The translations under genes and the position numbers were made by a program. From NCBI GenBank assembly GCA_011526085.1, contig WYBC01000017.1, positions 1-64,000 of the forward strand: 64,000 nucleotides of DNA. Direction: 5' to 3'. The notes under the pieces are model-generated. The model saw only the letters and a list, made by a program, of their open reading frames with translations, was not told the DNA's origin and did no database searches. This DNA is from Lysobacter sp. GTDB lineage: Bacteria; Pseudomonadota; Gammaproteobacteria; Xanthomonadales; Xanthomonadaceae. Shown here one piece after another: positions 51,759 to 63,372 of this stretch; within the stretch, counting starts at the first letter, position 1; the number at the start of each line of letters is the position of its first letter.

Positions 51759-54565
51759 ACCACGGCAGCGGCCCGGACCCGCGGGTCCGTCTGGACGCAT
51801 GGTTCGACGAAGCCCTGTCGCTCGAAGGCGATGCCCGCGACGCCCTGCTGCGACGGGTCGAGGTCGAAGACGCGGCCCTGGCCGCGGAACTGCGCGCGCT
51901 GCTGGCATGGGCGAGCGCGGACGACGCGGCGCTGCCGCTGCCCGCGGCCGGGCCCGCGCGCTGGGCGGCCTTGTTCGACGACGATGATCTGGCGCGCGAC
52001 GACGCGCCCCTGCCCGACCGGATCGGCGTGTGGACGCCGGTGGCGCGCATCGGCCACGGCGGCATGGGCACGGTCTACCGGGTGGAACGCGATGCGGATG
52101 GTTTCCACCAGACTGGCGCGCTGAAGCTGCTGCGCCCGGGCAGCGAATCGGAGGAGTTCCTGCGCCGCTTCACCGAAGAGCGCCGCATCCTGGCCACGTT
52201 GACCCATCCGGGCATCGCGCGCCTGCTCGACGGCGGGCGCAGCGCCGACGGCCGTCCGTATCTGGTGATGGAATACGTCGACGGTGCGCCGCTGGATCGC
52301 GACTGCGACCGCCGCGGGCTGGACATCGATGCGCGCATCGCCGTGTTCCTGCAGATCGCGGACGCCGTCGCGCATGCGCATCGCAACCTCGTCGCGCATC
52401 GCGATCTCAAGCCCGGCAACATCCTGGTCGGTGCGGACGGCGCGCCGAAGCTGCTCGATTTCGGCATCGCCAAGGCGCTGCGGGCGTCGGCCGGCGACAG
52501 TGCGAACAGCGCAACCGAAGCGTCGGCCACGCGGCTGCGCGCGTTCACGCCCGACTACGCCGCGCCCGAACAGGTGCTGGGGCAAGCCACGTCCACGGTC
52601 ACGGATGTCTATCAGTTGGGGCTGCTGCTGTACGAACTGCTGACCGGACACCGCGCGCAGCATGCGCAGGACGCATCGCCGCGCGCGATCGAGGCTGCGG
52701 TCTGCGAGCACGAACCGGTGCGACCGAGCGAACGCATCGGCGACGACGATCGCGAACGCTGCGCCGCCCGCGCGACCACGCCGGCGGCGCTGCGCCGCAA
52801 GCTGCGCGGCGATCTCGACAACATCGTGCTGAAGGCCGTGCGCAAGGCGCCGGAACGCCGTTATGCCTCGGTCGCCCTGATGATCGAGGACCTCGAACGC
52901 TGGCGGCGCGGACAGACCGTGCGCGCCCGGCCGGAGACCTGGACCTATCGCAGCGGCAAGTTCCTCAAGCGCAACGCATGGGCGGTGGCGGCGACGACGA
53001 CGATCTTCGCGCTGATCCTCGGCTATGCGATCACCGCGACGCTGCAGGCCGACGCGCTGGCGCGCGAACGCGACCGCGCGCAGGCCGAAGCGGCGAAGGC
53101 GCGGCAGATCGCGGCCCTCACCCGGCGTTTGTTCGAAGGCGCGGGCCCGAGCGTCGCCGGCGAATCGCCGCTGACGGCACGGCAATTGCTCGACAACGGT
53201 TGGCCGTTGATCGAGCGCGAACTGGAAGGCCAGCCCGACGTGCAGGCGGAACTGCTCGACGTGGTCGCCGGCGCGTATCGCGATCTCGGCGAATACGAAC
53301 GCGCCGAAGCGCTGGCCGACAGCGGCCTGCGCGCAGCGAAGCGGGCCGTCGGGCAACCCCTGCTGCTGGCGCGCGCGCGCCACGGCCGCGGCCGCGTCGC
53401 GATCGACCGCGGCGACTACGCGCTGGCGGAGATGCATCTGCGCGATGCCCTGGGCGACTATCGACGCATGGCCGGCCGCACGGACGGCGGCGACACCGTC
53501 CAGGCGGCGGACGTGCTGCAGGATCTCGCCGAACTGGCCGATCTGCGCGGCGAAGTCGCGACCGCGCAGGCGACCTATCGCGATGCGCTGGCGATCCGTC
53601 GCGCGCGACACGGCGAACGCCATCCCGACGTGGCCGAAAGCCTGCACGGGCTGGGCATGAGCCTGCGCCGCAGCGGCGACTACATCGGTGCCGAGCCGCT
53701 GGTGAGCCAGGCCCTGACCCTGCGCCGGCAACTGCTGCCGCCCGGCCATGCGGCGATCGCCTACACCCTCAGCGACCTCGCCCAGATCCGCAACGATCTC
53801 GGCGAATACGATTCGGCCGAAGCGCTCTACCGCGAAGCGCTGGCGTCGCAGGAAAAAAGCCTGGGGCCGTACCATCCGGACGTGGCGACCAGCATGCTGT
53901 CGCTCGCCCGTGTCCTGAAGACACGCCGCGATTTCGCCGGCGCCCGTGCGCTGCTGGAACGCAGCCTCGACATCCGGCGCAGGGCCTACGGCGAACGCCA
54001 TCCGGCGGTGGCGCTGAATCTCAACGATCTTGGCCGCAATCATTTCGAAAGCGGCGGTTTCGATCGCGCCGAGGCGTATTACCGCGCCGCGTTGGCGGCC
54101 TATCCCGCCGACGATCCGGGCCTGCCTGCGACCGTGTTCAATCTCGGCGAACTTGCGGAGAAGCGCGGCGACCTGGCGGAAGCGGAACGCCGCTACCGCG
54201 AGACGCTGGCCGCATGGCGCGCGCGCTACGGCGACGACCACGACCGTGTGGGCCTGGCCTGGAACCGGCTGGGTGCGGTGCTGTTCCGGCAGCCGGACAA
54301 GGCCCGCTGGGGCGAAGCCGAGACGGCGATGCGCCAGGGCGTCGCGATCTATCGCAAGCGCCTGCCCGCGGACCATCCGAAATTCGCCAGCGCGCTGTTG
54401 CCGCTGGGCACGCTGCTGATCGCGCGCGGCGCGCGCAGCGAGGGCGAATCGCTGCTGCGCGATGCCTGGCGCCTGCGCCACGAGGCCTTCGGCGCACAGG
54501 ACCCGCGCACCCGCGAAGCGACGCAGGCGCTCGCCGCCGCGGGGCTGTCCACGCCCGCGGGTTGA
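51755..54565 (+). CDS. Ser/Thr protein kinase with TPR tail
   Basis: A 936-residue paralogue of the kinase at 32252. After ~90 helical residues comes the kinase domain, with IGHGGMGTVY, Lys124, HRDLKPGN (215-222) and DFG (235-237) intact. A membrane span at about 411-430 (VAATTTIFALILGYAITATL) and many tetratricopeptide repeats follow; the repeats of type ALAIRRARHGERHPDVAESL are typical TPR_12 units. The GTG start overlaps the sigma gene stop. It probably couples an envelope or protein-binding signal to the sigma factor. Confidence 0.93.
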   Translation: MNHGSGPDPRVRLDAWFDEALSLEGDARDALLRRVEVEDAALAAELRALLAWASADDAALPLPAAGPARWAALFDDDDLARDDAPLPDRIGVWTPVARIGHGGMGTVYRVERDADGFHQTGALKLLRPGSESEEFLRRFTEERRILATLTHPGIARLLDGGRSADGRPYLVMEYVDGAPLDRDCDRRGLDIDARIAVFLQIADAVAHAHRNLVAHRDLKPGNILVGADGAPKLLDFGIAKALRASAGDSANSATEASATRLRAFTPDYAAPEQVLGQATSTVTDVYQLGLLLYELLTGHRAQHAQDASPRAIEAAVCEHEPVRPSERIGDDDRERCAARATTPAALRRKLRGDLDNIVLKAVRKAPERRYASVALMIEDLERWRRGQTVRARPETWTYRSGKFLKRNAWAVAATTTIFALILGYAITATLQADALARERDRAQAEAAKARQIAALTRRLFEGAGPSVAGESPLTARQLLDNGWPLIERELEGQPDVQAELLDVVAGAYRDLGEYERAEALADSGLRAAKRAVGQPLLLARARHGRGRVAIDRGDYALAEMHLRDALGDYRRMAGRTDGGDTVQAADVLQDLAELADLRGEVATAQATYRDALAIRRARHGERHPDVAESLHGLGMSLRRSGDYIGAEPLVSQALTLRRQLLPPGHAAIAYTLSDLAQIRNDLGEYDSAEALYREALASQEKSLGPYHPDVATSMLSLARVLKTRRDFAGARALLERSLDIRRRAYGERHPAVALNLNDLGRNHFESGGFDRAEAYYRAALAAYPADDPGLPATVFNLGELAEKRGDLAEAERRYRETLAAWRARYGDDHDRVGLAWNRLGAVLFRQPDKARWGEAETAMRQGVAIYRKRLPADHPKFASALLPLGTLLIARGARSEGESLLRDAWRLRHEAFGAQDPRTREATQALAAAGLSTPAG

Positions 54566-54601
54566 GCGCCGGCGCCGACGCGGCCATTCAACCAAGCGGG
54601 C

Positions 54602-55228
54602 TCAGCGACAGTCGCCCTTCACCGTCACCCGCACCCGACGCAGGTTGTTGGCTTCGTCCGATTCGGCGTTCAACGCGGCGCCGTCGGCATGCACGTAAAG
54701 CATGGATTCGCCGGGACTCAGCACGAGCTTGCCGCTGGAACCGCCGCTCGCGCCGGGCGCCAATGCCGGCAAGGGCGAAGACGCGAGCAACGGGCCGTTC
54801 TGCAGGTCCAGCCTGATCCGGTTCTGGGTCGCCACCGAAGCCATGACGCCCTGGTTCCGCGTCGCGTAGCGATAGGCGAACACACATCGACCGTTGCTCT
54901 GCGACATCGCGGCGGTGTCCTCGATCGCCGTGATGTTGCCCCACGGAATCGACGTGCCGCCCAGCGTGAACGATCCGACCAGAAGCAGATCGATCTTCAA
55001 CCGGGGCGGCGGCAGCGGCGCCCGCTGCTTCACTTCGCCCACATCGGGATCGGGACGGGTCGGGTTCGGATCGTCGGGCCCGGTCAGGGTGCCGGTCGCG
55101 GCCGGCTGGGCCTGCGCCTGGGCCATCGGCGTCTGTTTGCGTTCGGCCGTGGGCGTCTGTGCACAGACCGAAGCGGCGGATACGACGGCGATGAGGGCCA
55201 GACAGCGTGCGGTGCGGATGCGGAACAT
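54602..55228 (-). CDS. Secreted CARDB-like protein
   Basis: A 208-residue protein with a signal peptide (cleavage after SVCAQ, about residue 24) and a Pro-rich linker (GPDDPNPTRPDPDVGE). A single Ig-like domain ends in LSPGESMLYVHADGAALNAE and SDEANNLRRVRVTV, the closing pattern of CARDB adhesion-type domains. Two cysteines in the mature part (GRCVFAY and the terminal GDCR) could bond. It converges on the kinase gene with a 36-nt gap. The function is probably extracellular binding, but there is no specific partner. Confidence 0.75.
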   Translation of the reverse strand: MFRIRTARCLALIAVVSAASVCAQTPTAERKQTPMAQAQAQPAATGTLTGPDDPNPTRPDPDVGEVKQRAPLPPPRLKIDLLLVGSFTLGGTSIPWGNITAIEDTAAMSQSNGRCVFAYRYATRNQGVMASVATQNRIRLDLQNGPLLASSPLPALAPGASGGSSGKLVLSPGESMLYVHADGAALNAESDEANNLRRVRVTVKGDCR

Positions 55229-55589
55229 GGCGGGTTCTCCTGGGACGAATGAGGAATGCGAAACATCGGGCCGCGTGCGAAGGATCGCGATCCCGTGTTT
55301 CCGATGAGTCGCGAAACGACGGCGAAACCCGCCATGTGCCGCAGCAGCGCATCGATGACGCGACCGCGTGACGCGATCACGAACTGCAGGGCATCAGGTT
55401 TCAACGCGAAACGGCGCCGCGAACGGCCCTGCACGGGAACGTGAACGAAGACGACACACGGGTGGCGGGATTCCGCCGCGTTCCGCGACTGACGAAAACG
55501 AGCGGGACCGGATCGCGCAACGGATCGCCACTGCGCACCGCCCCGAACGCCCGACGCCCTCGCATTCCACATCCTCACCGGAGACCACC
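55229..55589. other. Divergent promoter region, no gene seen
   Basis: 361 nt between the starts of the CARDB-like protein and the M23 peptidase. Short frames are present but none has a ribosome site or recognisable content. No confident promoter hexamers were found. Confidence 0.5.
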
Positions 55590-56990
55590 ATGTCCCATCT
55601 GCCCCGCATCGCGCTCGCCGGCTTCGCCGCCCTGCTGCTGGCCGGCCCCGCCTTCGCGATCGACCCCTCGAAAGGCCTGTACCGCATTCCCTACGACGAC
55701 GGCACCAAGCTGCGCGTCGGCGGCGACCACATCGACCACAGCCCGCCCGGGCGCATCGACATGAACGGCACCGGCGGCGGCACCTATCGCGTGGTCGCCG
55801 CGGCCGACGGCTTCGTGCGCCACGTGGTCGACGGCTTCGACCAGCGCCTGGACTGCAAGGGCAAGCCGGTCAGCGAACAGAAGAACAACTACGTCTGGAT
55901 CGAACACGCCAACGGCGAATGGACGAAGTACACCCACATGCGCAAGGGCTCGTCCAGCGGCAAGGCGAAGCTGAGGGAAGGCCAGTTCGTGAAGGCCGGC
56001 ACCTACCTCGGCGACGAGGGCGAAGTCGGCTGCGCAAGCGGCCCGCATCTGCATTTCGAGGTCGGCGTGCCGAAGGCCACCGACGGCATCACCGGGACCG
56101 GCGGCTTCCTCACCGACAACGACGGCAGCAAGCGCAACCGCATTCCGCGGATCTGCGGCATCGACGACGGTCGCTTCGTCACCGGTCGCAACTACACCGC
56201 GCGCGACGTGCCGGGCGTGGTCAAGGCCGGCGGCCGCGAGTACGCGCGCCACGGCATTCCCGCCCGCGATTACCAGTGCGTGTTCGAACAGGCGGCGATG
56301 GCGGGCTATGCGCTGGAATGGATCGACGGCTTCAGCGTCGGCGGCGACGTGCGCTACAACGCGGTCTTCCGCCCCGCCGGCAACGTCCCGTGGCAGGCCG
56401 TGCACGGCCTGAGCGCGGCGCAGTACCAGCAGCGCTTCGATGCGATCACCGGCCAGGGCTTCCGCCCGACCCAGGTCGAAAGCTATTCCAGCGACGGCCA
56501 GGTGCGCTACGCCGCGATCTTCCGCAAGGACGGCGGCCCCGAGACGCGCGCATACCACGGCCTGACCGCGCAGCAGCACCAGCAGCGTTTCGACGACTGG
56601 AGCGCCGCCGGTTTCCGCGCGCGCAACATCGCGGTGACCGCGGTCGGCGGCCAGCCGCGCTACACCGCGCTGTACGAGAAATCCGACGGCGGCAGCTGGA
56701 TCGCGAAGTCGCGGCTCACCGCGGACGAATACCAGCAGGCCTTCGCCGACAACGGCGCCCAGGGCCGCAGGCCGGTCTATCTCAACGCCTACGGCCTCGA
56801 CGGCAGGATCTATTTTTCCGCGATCTTCGCCGCGAAACCCGCCGGCGCGCTGTCGGCACGGCACGGTCTGAGCAGTCAGCAGTACCAGTCCGAATGGGAA
56901 GGCGCGACCGGCAACGGCTACCTCACCCGCGTCGTCACCGGCTATGCCGTTGGCGACAGCGCCCGCTACGCCGCGGTGTGGCGCAAGTGA
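55590..56990 (+). CDS. Secreted M23 metallopeptidase with five tandem repeats
   Basis: A 466-residue exported protein. A signal peptide (1-23, ends AFA) is followed by a LytM/M23 zinc-peptidase domain with ligands His50 and Asp57 (HSPPGRID), His116 and His153/His155 (GPHLHFEVG), which cuts peptide bridges in peptidoglycan or elastin-like proteins. From residue ~210 come five repeats of about 50 residues with the core HGLSAAQYQQRFD and a Gly-Tyr/Phe turn, ending RYAAIFRK, like the Bacterial Tandem Repeat Domain 1 family. CGGAG lies 7 nt before ATG 55590. The next gene carries the same repeats on a different enzyme. The repeats may bind cell wall or carbohydrate. Confidence 0.85.
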   Translation: MSHLPRIALAGFAALLLAGPAFAIDPSKGLYRIPYDDGTKLRVGGDHIDHSPPGRIDMNGTGGGTYRVVAAADGFVRHVVDGFDQRLDCKGKPVSEQKNNYVWIEHANGEWTKYTHMRKGSSSGKAKLREGQFVKAGTYLGDEGEVGCASGPHLHFEVGVPKATDGITGTGGFLTDNDGSKRNRIPRICGIDDGRFVTGRNYTARDVPGVVKAGGREYARHGIPARDYQCVFEQAAMAGYALEWIDGFSVGGDVRYNAVFRPAGNVPWQAVHGLSAAQYQQRFDAITGQGFRPTQVESYSSDGQVRYAAIFRKDGGPETRAYHGLTAQQHQQRFDDWSAAGFRARNIAVTAVGGQPRYTALYEKSDGGSWIAKSRLTADEYQQAFADNGAQGRRPVYLNAYGLDGRIYFSAIFAAKPAGALSARHGLSSQQYQSEWEGATGNGYLTRVVTGYAVGDSARYAAVWRK

Positions 56991-57012
56991 GCCTCGCAGT
57001 CATGCATCCGAC

Positions 57013-57078
57013 GATCCGCGCTTCAACGATCGGCGCTTCAACGATCGCCTCTACAGCGACCGGGGCTTCAAGGCCCCG
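57013..57078 (+). repeat. Short direct repeat and hairpin between the repeat-hydrolase genes
   Basis: A roughly 16-bp unit (GCGCTTCAACGATC core) occurs twice at 57017-57046, followed by a GC stem (cggggc at 57061-57066 with gccccg at 57073-57078). It may be a weak terminator or processing site. Confidence 0.4.
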
Positions 57079-57148
57079 ATCGACGACGCACCCGACCCCG
57101 CATCGAACACACGATGCATCCCCAGGACACCACACAGGAGACACGACC

Positions 57149-58987
57149 ATGCACGCTTTCAGACCTTCCACCCCGCGCCACCGGCTGCGCTTCGCGGCCA
57201 CCGCCTTCGTCGCCATCGTCGCGGCGCACCTCTCGGCCGCACCGGCGATGGCGGCCGATTGGGCCGCGCGTCACGGCCTCACCGGCGCGCAATACCAGGC
57301 CGCCTTCGAAGACTACGCCGGCAAAGGCTTCCGCCTGACCTCGATCAGCGGCTACGACGGCGGCGGCAGCGCGCGTTACGCCGCCGTGTGGAAGAAGCAG
57401 GCGGGACCGGAGTGGTCCGCACGCCATGGCCTCAACGCCCAGCAGTACCAGGCCGCGTTCGACGACTACGCGAAGAAGGGCTATCGCCTCACGTTCGTCA
57501 ACGGCTACGCCGTCGGCAACAACGCGTATTACGCCGGCATCTGGACCAAGACCGGCGGCCCGGCGTGGTCGGCGCGGCACGGACTGACCTCGGCGCAATA
57601 TCAGGCCGCGGTCGACGATCTGTCGAAGCAGGGCTATGGCCTCAGCCATGTCAGCGCCTACACCGTCGGCGGTACGCCGCGGTTCGCCGCGATCTTCGAG
57701 AAGGGTGGACCGGCATGGGTCGCGCGCCACGGCCTGACCTCGGCGCAGTATCAGACCGCGTTCGACGGCTTCGCCCGCGACGGCTATCGGTTGAAGGTGG
57801 TCAGCGGTTATCGCGAAGGCAACAGCGACCGCTACGCCGCGCTGTGGGTGAAGCAGGCCGGTCCGTACTACTCCGCGCGGCACGGCATTCCCGATGCGCA
57901 CTACCAGTCGGTGTTCGACAATCATCTGTACCAGAGCTACGAACCGGCCTACGTGCAGGCCTTCAACAGCGGCAGCGGGATCCGCGTCAACGCGATCTGG
58001 ACCAACACCGTGTTCAAGGGCGCCGACCTCGAACTGATCGACCGCAAGGCGCGCGCGTATCTGCGCGAGACCGGCATGCCGGGCGTGTCGATCGCGATCA
58101 TGCGCGGCAAGCGCCTGGTCTACGCCGCCGGTTTCGGCGTGGCCGACAAGAACGGCGGCCTGCCGATGTCGCCGCGGCATCGCCTGCGCATGGCCAGCGT
58201 CTCCAAGCCGCTGACCCATGTCGCCATCCTCAAGCTGCTGGCCGACACCGACCTCGACAGCGGCAGCAAGGTCTTCGGCAGCAATACCGTGCTCGGCAAC
58301 ACCTGGCCCACGCCGTCCGGCAACCCGGACATCGAGGACATCACCATCGATCACCTGATCCGCCACCGCGCCGGCTTCCGCCGGATCGACAAGGACGGCA
58401 ACGGCAGCGACCCGATGTTCGATTACACCGGCACCAACCACGCGGGCCTGATCACCTGGGCGCTGGAGAACTATCCGCTCGGCTACACGCCCGGCACCAC
58501 GCCGGCGGACCTCGAAGGCTCGGACATGTATTCCAACTTCGGCTACTGCCTGCTGGGCCGCGTGATCGAGAAGAAGACCGGCAAGTCGTACGAGGCCTAT
58601 GTCCGCGACAACTTCATGAAGCCCGCCGGCGCGCCGGACGTGGTCATCGGCGGCGACAAGGAAGCCGACCGCAAGTCCGACGAGGTCGTGTACTACGGCG
58701 GCGGCGCCTATTCCAGCGTGAAGCCCAAGCGCTTCGATTCGCACGGCGGCTGGATCGCGCGTCCGCTCGATCTGCTGCGCTTCATGCGCTACCAGACGGC
58801 GCTGAACAACGGCTACGCGCACTACGGCGAAATGAGCGGCACCTCCGCCGTGTTCCGCGTCGGCCCGAGCGGCAACGGTCTGGTCGGCGCCGGCAACGGC
58901 GACAACGGCAAGCCCGATCAGATGGACGACCTGCTGAAGGCCATCGACAGCGAGGTCTCGGCCTGGCCGAACGTCGATCTGTTCTGA
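57149..58987 (+). CDS. Secreted beta-lactamase-fold serine hydrolase with five tandem repeats
   Basis: A 612-residue exported protein. A signal peptide (1-36, ends AMAA) is followed by five repeats of about 50 residues (ARHGLTSAQYQAAFDDYAKK core), residues 37-286. A class C beta-lactamase/esterase domain then has the nucleophile Ser350 in SVSK (350-353), the YxN motif at 461-463 (YSNFG) and GGGAYSS near the third motif. It may be a D-alanyl peptidase or esterase rather than a true beta-lactamase. AGGAG lies 9 nt before ATG 57149. The gap from the M23 gene is 158 nt and contains a short hairpin, so they may or may not share a message. Confidence 0.87.
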   Translation: MHAFRPSTPRHRLRFAATAFVAIVAAHLSAAPAMAADWAARHGLTGAQYQAAFEDYAGKGFRLTSISGYDGGGSARYAAVWKKQAGPEWSARHGLNAQQYQAAFDDYAKKGYRLTFVNGYAVGNNAYYAGIWTKTGGPAWSARHGLTSAQYQAAVDDLSKQGYGLSHVSAYTVGGTPRFAAIFEKGGPAWVARHGLTSAQYQTAFDGFARDGYRLKVVSGYREGNSDRYAALWVKQAGPYYSARHGIPDAHYQSVFDNHLYQSYEPAYVQAFNSGSGIRVNAIWTNTVFKGADLELIDRKARAYLRETGMPGVSIAIMRGKRLVYAAGFGVADKNGGLPMSPRHRLRMASVSKPLTHVAILKLLADTDLDSGSKVFGSNTVLGNTWPTPSGNPDIEDITIDHLIRHRAGFRRIDKDGNGSDPMFDYTGTNHAGLITWALENYPLGYTPGTTPADLEGSDMYSNFGYCLLGRVIEKKTGKSYEAYVRDNFMKPAGAPDVVIGGDKEADRKSDEVVYYGGGAYSSVKPKRFDSHGGWIARPLDLLRFMRYQTALNNGYAHYGEMSGTSAVFRVGPSGNGLVGAGNGDNGKPDQMDDLLKAIDSEVSAWPNVDLF

Positions 58988-59071
58988 TCCGCCACGCTGT
59001 GCGCACGACGCCTGCAAGCACGACGAACGACACGGGCCGCGAGAGCGGCCCGTGTTTCATGCGATACCGCG

Positions 59072-61308
<2,237 letters not shown>

Positions 61309-61324
61309 GACCCCAGCAGACACA

Positions 61325-61394
61325 GTAGAGCGACCTTCAGGCAGCTGAGAGCCACGACACAACCCGGTAGAGCGGCCTTCAGGCCGCTGAGCCT
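61325..61394 (+). repeat. REP elements, left flank of the RAYT gene
   Basis: Two copies of GTAGAGCGRCCTTCAGGC-type REP units: 61325-61350 (imperfect) and 61367-61394 (perfect AGCGGCCT/AGGCCGCT hairpin). The second ends 2 nt from the RAYT stop. Confidence 0.85.
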
Positions 61395-61395
61395 G

Positions 61396-61854
61396 CTACA
61401 GAACATCAATATCCCAAGCGCACCACTGGTACGGATAATCGTTGATCTCCTCCACCAAACCAGCGCGCAACGGATTGGCGATGAGATACCTCGCATGAGT
61501 CCGTACGGCTTCGTCGCTGCGAAGCGCATGGTCGAAATATCCCGGCTGCCACACGCTGCCGGAGCCGCAACGCGTGATATTGATCGCTCGCGCGCATCGA
61601 CCCTTCAACAATTGCACGCAATACCCAAGCTCACTCCGACGAAGCGCGAACAACCAATGCAGGTGTTCGGGCATCAAGACCCATGCGAAATGCTGCACAT
61701 GCCCATGGGCAGACAGTTGCCGCAATTCATCGATGACAATGGCCGCCAAAGCCGCATCGAGGAAGATCGGCTCCCTGTCGCGAACGACGGTGGTGATCGA
61801 ATAAACGCGACCGATTTCCGAACGCCGGCCGCGCGCGAGTCGTGTGCTGGTCAT
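61396..61854 (-). CDS. REP-associated tyrosine transposase (RAYT)
   Basis: A 152-residue TnpA_REP/Y1 HUH nuclease. The metal-binding HUH is His64/His66 in MPEHLHWLF, and the catalytic tyrosine is Tyr123 in HARYLIANPLRAGLVE. Both are intact and the length is right. It is flanked by REP hairpins on both sides in opposite orientation, its expected substrates. RAYTs are usually single-copy, domesticated relatives of IS200/IS605 that spread REPs. Longer upstream starts would run through the right REP and are less likely than ATG 61854. Confidence 0.9.
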   Translation of the reverse strand: MTSTRLARGRRSEIGRVYSITTVVRDREPIFLDAALAAIVIDELRQLSAHGHVQHFAWVLMPEHLHWLFALRRSELGYCVQLLKGRCARAINITRCGSGSVWQPGYFDHALRSDEAVRTHARYLIANPLRAGLVEEINDYPYQWCAWDIDVL

Positions 61855-61953
61855 GCGGCCAGTGTTGCTGGCATCCCGCAGCGTTCGATATCGGAAAATG
61901 CCCCTTGCCAATGTCGGGAAAATGCGGATCCGGTGATCCAGCTCCGACATGAA

Positions 61954-61980
61954 GAGCAGCGGCCTTAAGGCCGCTCTACC
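61954..61980 (-). repeat. REP element, right flank of the RAYT gene
   Basis: A perfect hairpin AGCGGCCTTAAGGCCGCT at 61957-61974 followed by CTACC. It is the inverted form of the left REP units. Confidence 0.85.
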
Positions 61981-62028
61981 GAGGGCATGACCGATTGGCG
62001 GCCCAAAGGCCGACATGCTGAATCGCCG

Positions 62029-63372
62029 TCACGCCTCCCGCAGCGCGAACCCCACGCCGCGCGCGAGCGCGTCGAATCCCGGGAACGAGGTCGCGACGTT
62101 GGCGATGTCGCCGATGGTGAATTCGCCCGGGCAGCGCTGGCCGGCGATGGCCGAGGCCATCGCGATGCGATGATCGCCGTGGCTGTCGATCGCGACCGGC
62201 GACGACGGATCCAGGGCGAAGGCGCCGCCGTGGATGATCGCGCCGTCGTCGGATTCGTCGACCCGGATGCCCAGCGCGCGCAGCGCGGCCGACATCGTCG
62301 CGAGGCGGTCGGACTCCTTCACCCGCAGCTCGGCGGCGCCGGTGATGCGGGTCTCACCTTCGGCGCAGGCCGCGGCCACGAACAACGCCGGGAATTCGTC
62401 GATCATGTCCGGCACGATCGCCTCCGGCACCGCGATGCCGCGCAGCGGCGCGGCGCGCACGTGCAGATCGGCCACCGCTTCGCCGCCGGCGCTGCGCGCG
62501 TCGGTTTCGACGATGTCCGCACCCATCGCGCGCAGGGCCTGCAGCAGGCCGGTGCGGCGCGGATTCATGCCGACCGCTTCGAGCACGAGGTCGGAACCCG
62601 GAATCACGCTGGCGGCGACGAGGAAGAACGCGGCCGAGGAGAAATCCGCGGGCACGTGCACATCGGTCGCGCGCAGCGCATGCGCATTGCCGGCGCCGCC
62701 GCGCACGCGCGCGACGCCGGGTTCGAAATCGATCGGCCAACCGAACGCCGAGAGCATGCGCTCGGTGTAGTCGCGGGTCGGATGCGGCTCGCGCACGACG
62801 GTGTCGCCCGCGGCGTAGAGGCCGGCCAGCAGCAGCGCGGACTTCACCTGCGCGCTCGCGACCGGCAGCGTGTAATCGATGCCCTGCAGCGTGCGGCCGC
62901 CGCGGATGCGCAGCGGCGGCAGGCCGCCCTCTTCGCTGTCGATCGCGGCGCCCATGCGCGACAGCGGATCGATCACCCGCCGCATCGGCCGCTTCGACAG
63001 CGAGTCGTCGCCGACGAGCGTGCTGTCGAACGCCTGCCCGGCCAGCACGCCCGCGAGCAGGCGCATGCCGGTCCCGGCGTTGCCGCAGTCGAGCGCATCG
63101 GCGCTGGCGCGCAGCCCGTGCAGGCCGACGCCATGCACGATCCGCGACTGCGGCGAGGGCGCTTCGATGGTCACGCCGAGCCGCTGGAACACCGCCGCGG
63201 TCGCACGGGTGTCCTCGCCTTCGAGGAAGCCGTCGATCCGCGAGACGCCTTCGGCCAGCGAGGCGAGCATGATCGCGCGATGCGACACCGACTTGTCGCC
63301 GGGCACGCGGATGCGGCCGGTGAGCGGCGTTCCGGCGCCGACGATCCAGTTCTTCCTGACGGCGCCACTCAT
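62029..63372 (-). CDS. aroA: 3-phosphoshikimate 1-carboxyvinyltransferase (EPSP synthase)
   Basis: A 447-residue EPSP synthase that joins phosphoenolpyruvate to shikimate-3-phosphate in aromatic amino-acid synthesis. Motifs include VPGDKSVSHRAIMLASLAEG, LDCGNAGTGMRLLAGVL, RVKESDRLATM and HGDHRIAMA. The alanine in GNAGTG is in the usual position for a class II-like loop. Its ATG overlaps the hisC stop as ATGA. Confidence 0.96.
   Translation of the reverse strand: MSGAVRKNWIVGAGTPLTGRIRVPGDKSVSHRAIMLASLAEGVSRIDGFLEGEDTRATAAVFQRLGVTIEAPSPQSRIVHGVGLHGLRASADALDCGNAGTGMRLLAGVLAGQAFDSTLVGDDSLSKRPMRRVIDPLSRMGAAIDSEEGGLPPLRIRGGRTLQGIDYTLPVASAQVKSALLLAGLYAAGDTVVREPHPTRDYTERMLSAFGWPIDFEPGVARVRGGAGNAHALRATDVHVPADFSSAAFFLVAASVIPGSDLVLEAVGMNPRRTGLLQALRAMGADIVETDARSAGGEAVADLHVRAAPLRGIAVPEAIVPDMIDEFPALFVAAACAEGETRITGAAELRVKESDRLATMSAALRALGIRVDESDDGAIIHGGAFALDPSSPVAIDSHGDHRIAMASAIAGQRCPGEFTIGDIANVATSFPGFDALARGVGFALREA

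Noticed and set aside
51638-54595. Nearly 1,000-codon minus-strand frame opposite the second kinase
   Set aside because: Shadow of the kinase gene with Arg/Gln/Ala-rich composition.
54462-54698. Plus-strand frame bridging the kinase end and the CARDB-like gene
   Set aside because: Overlaps the kinase end out of frame, has no ribosome site and is Arg-rich.
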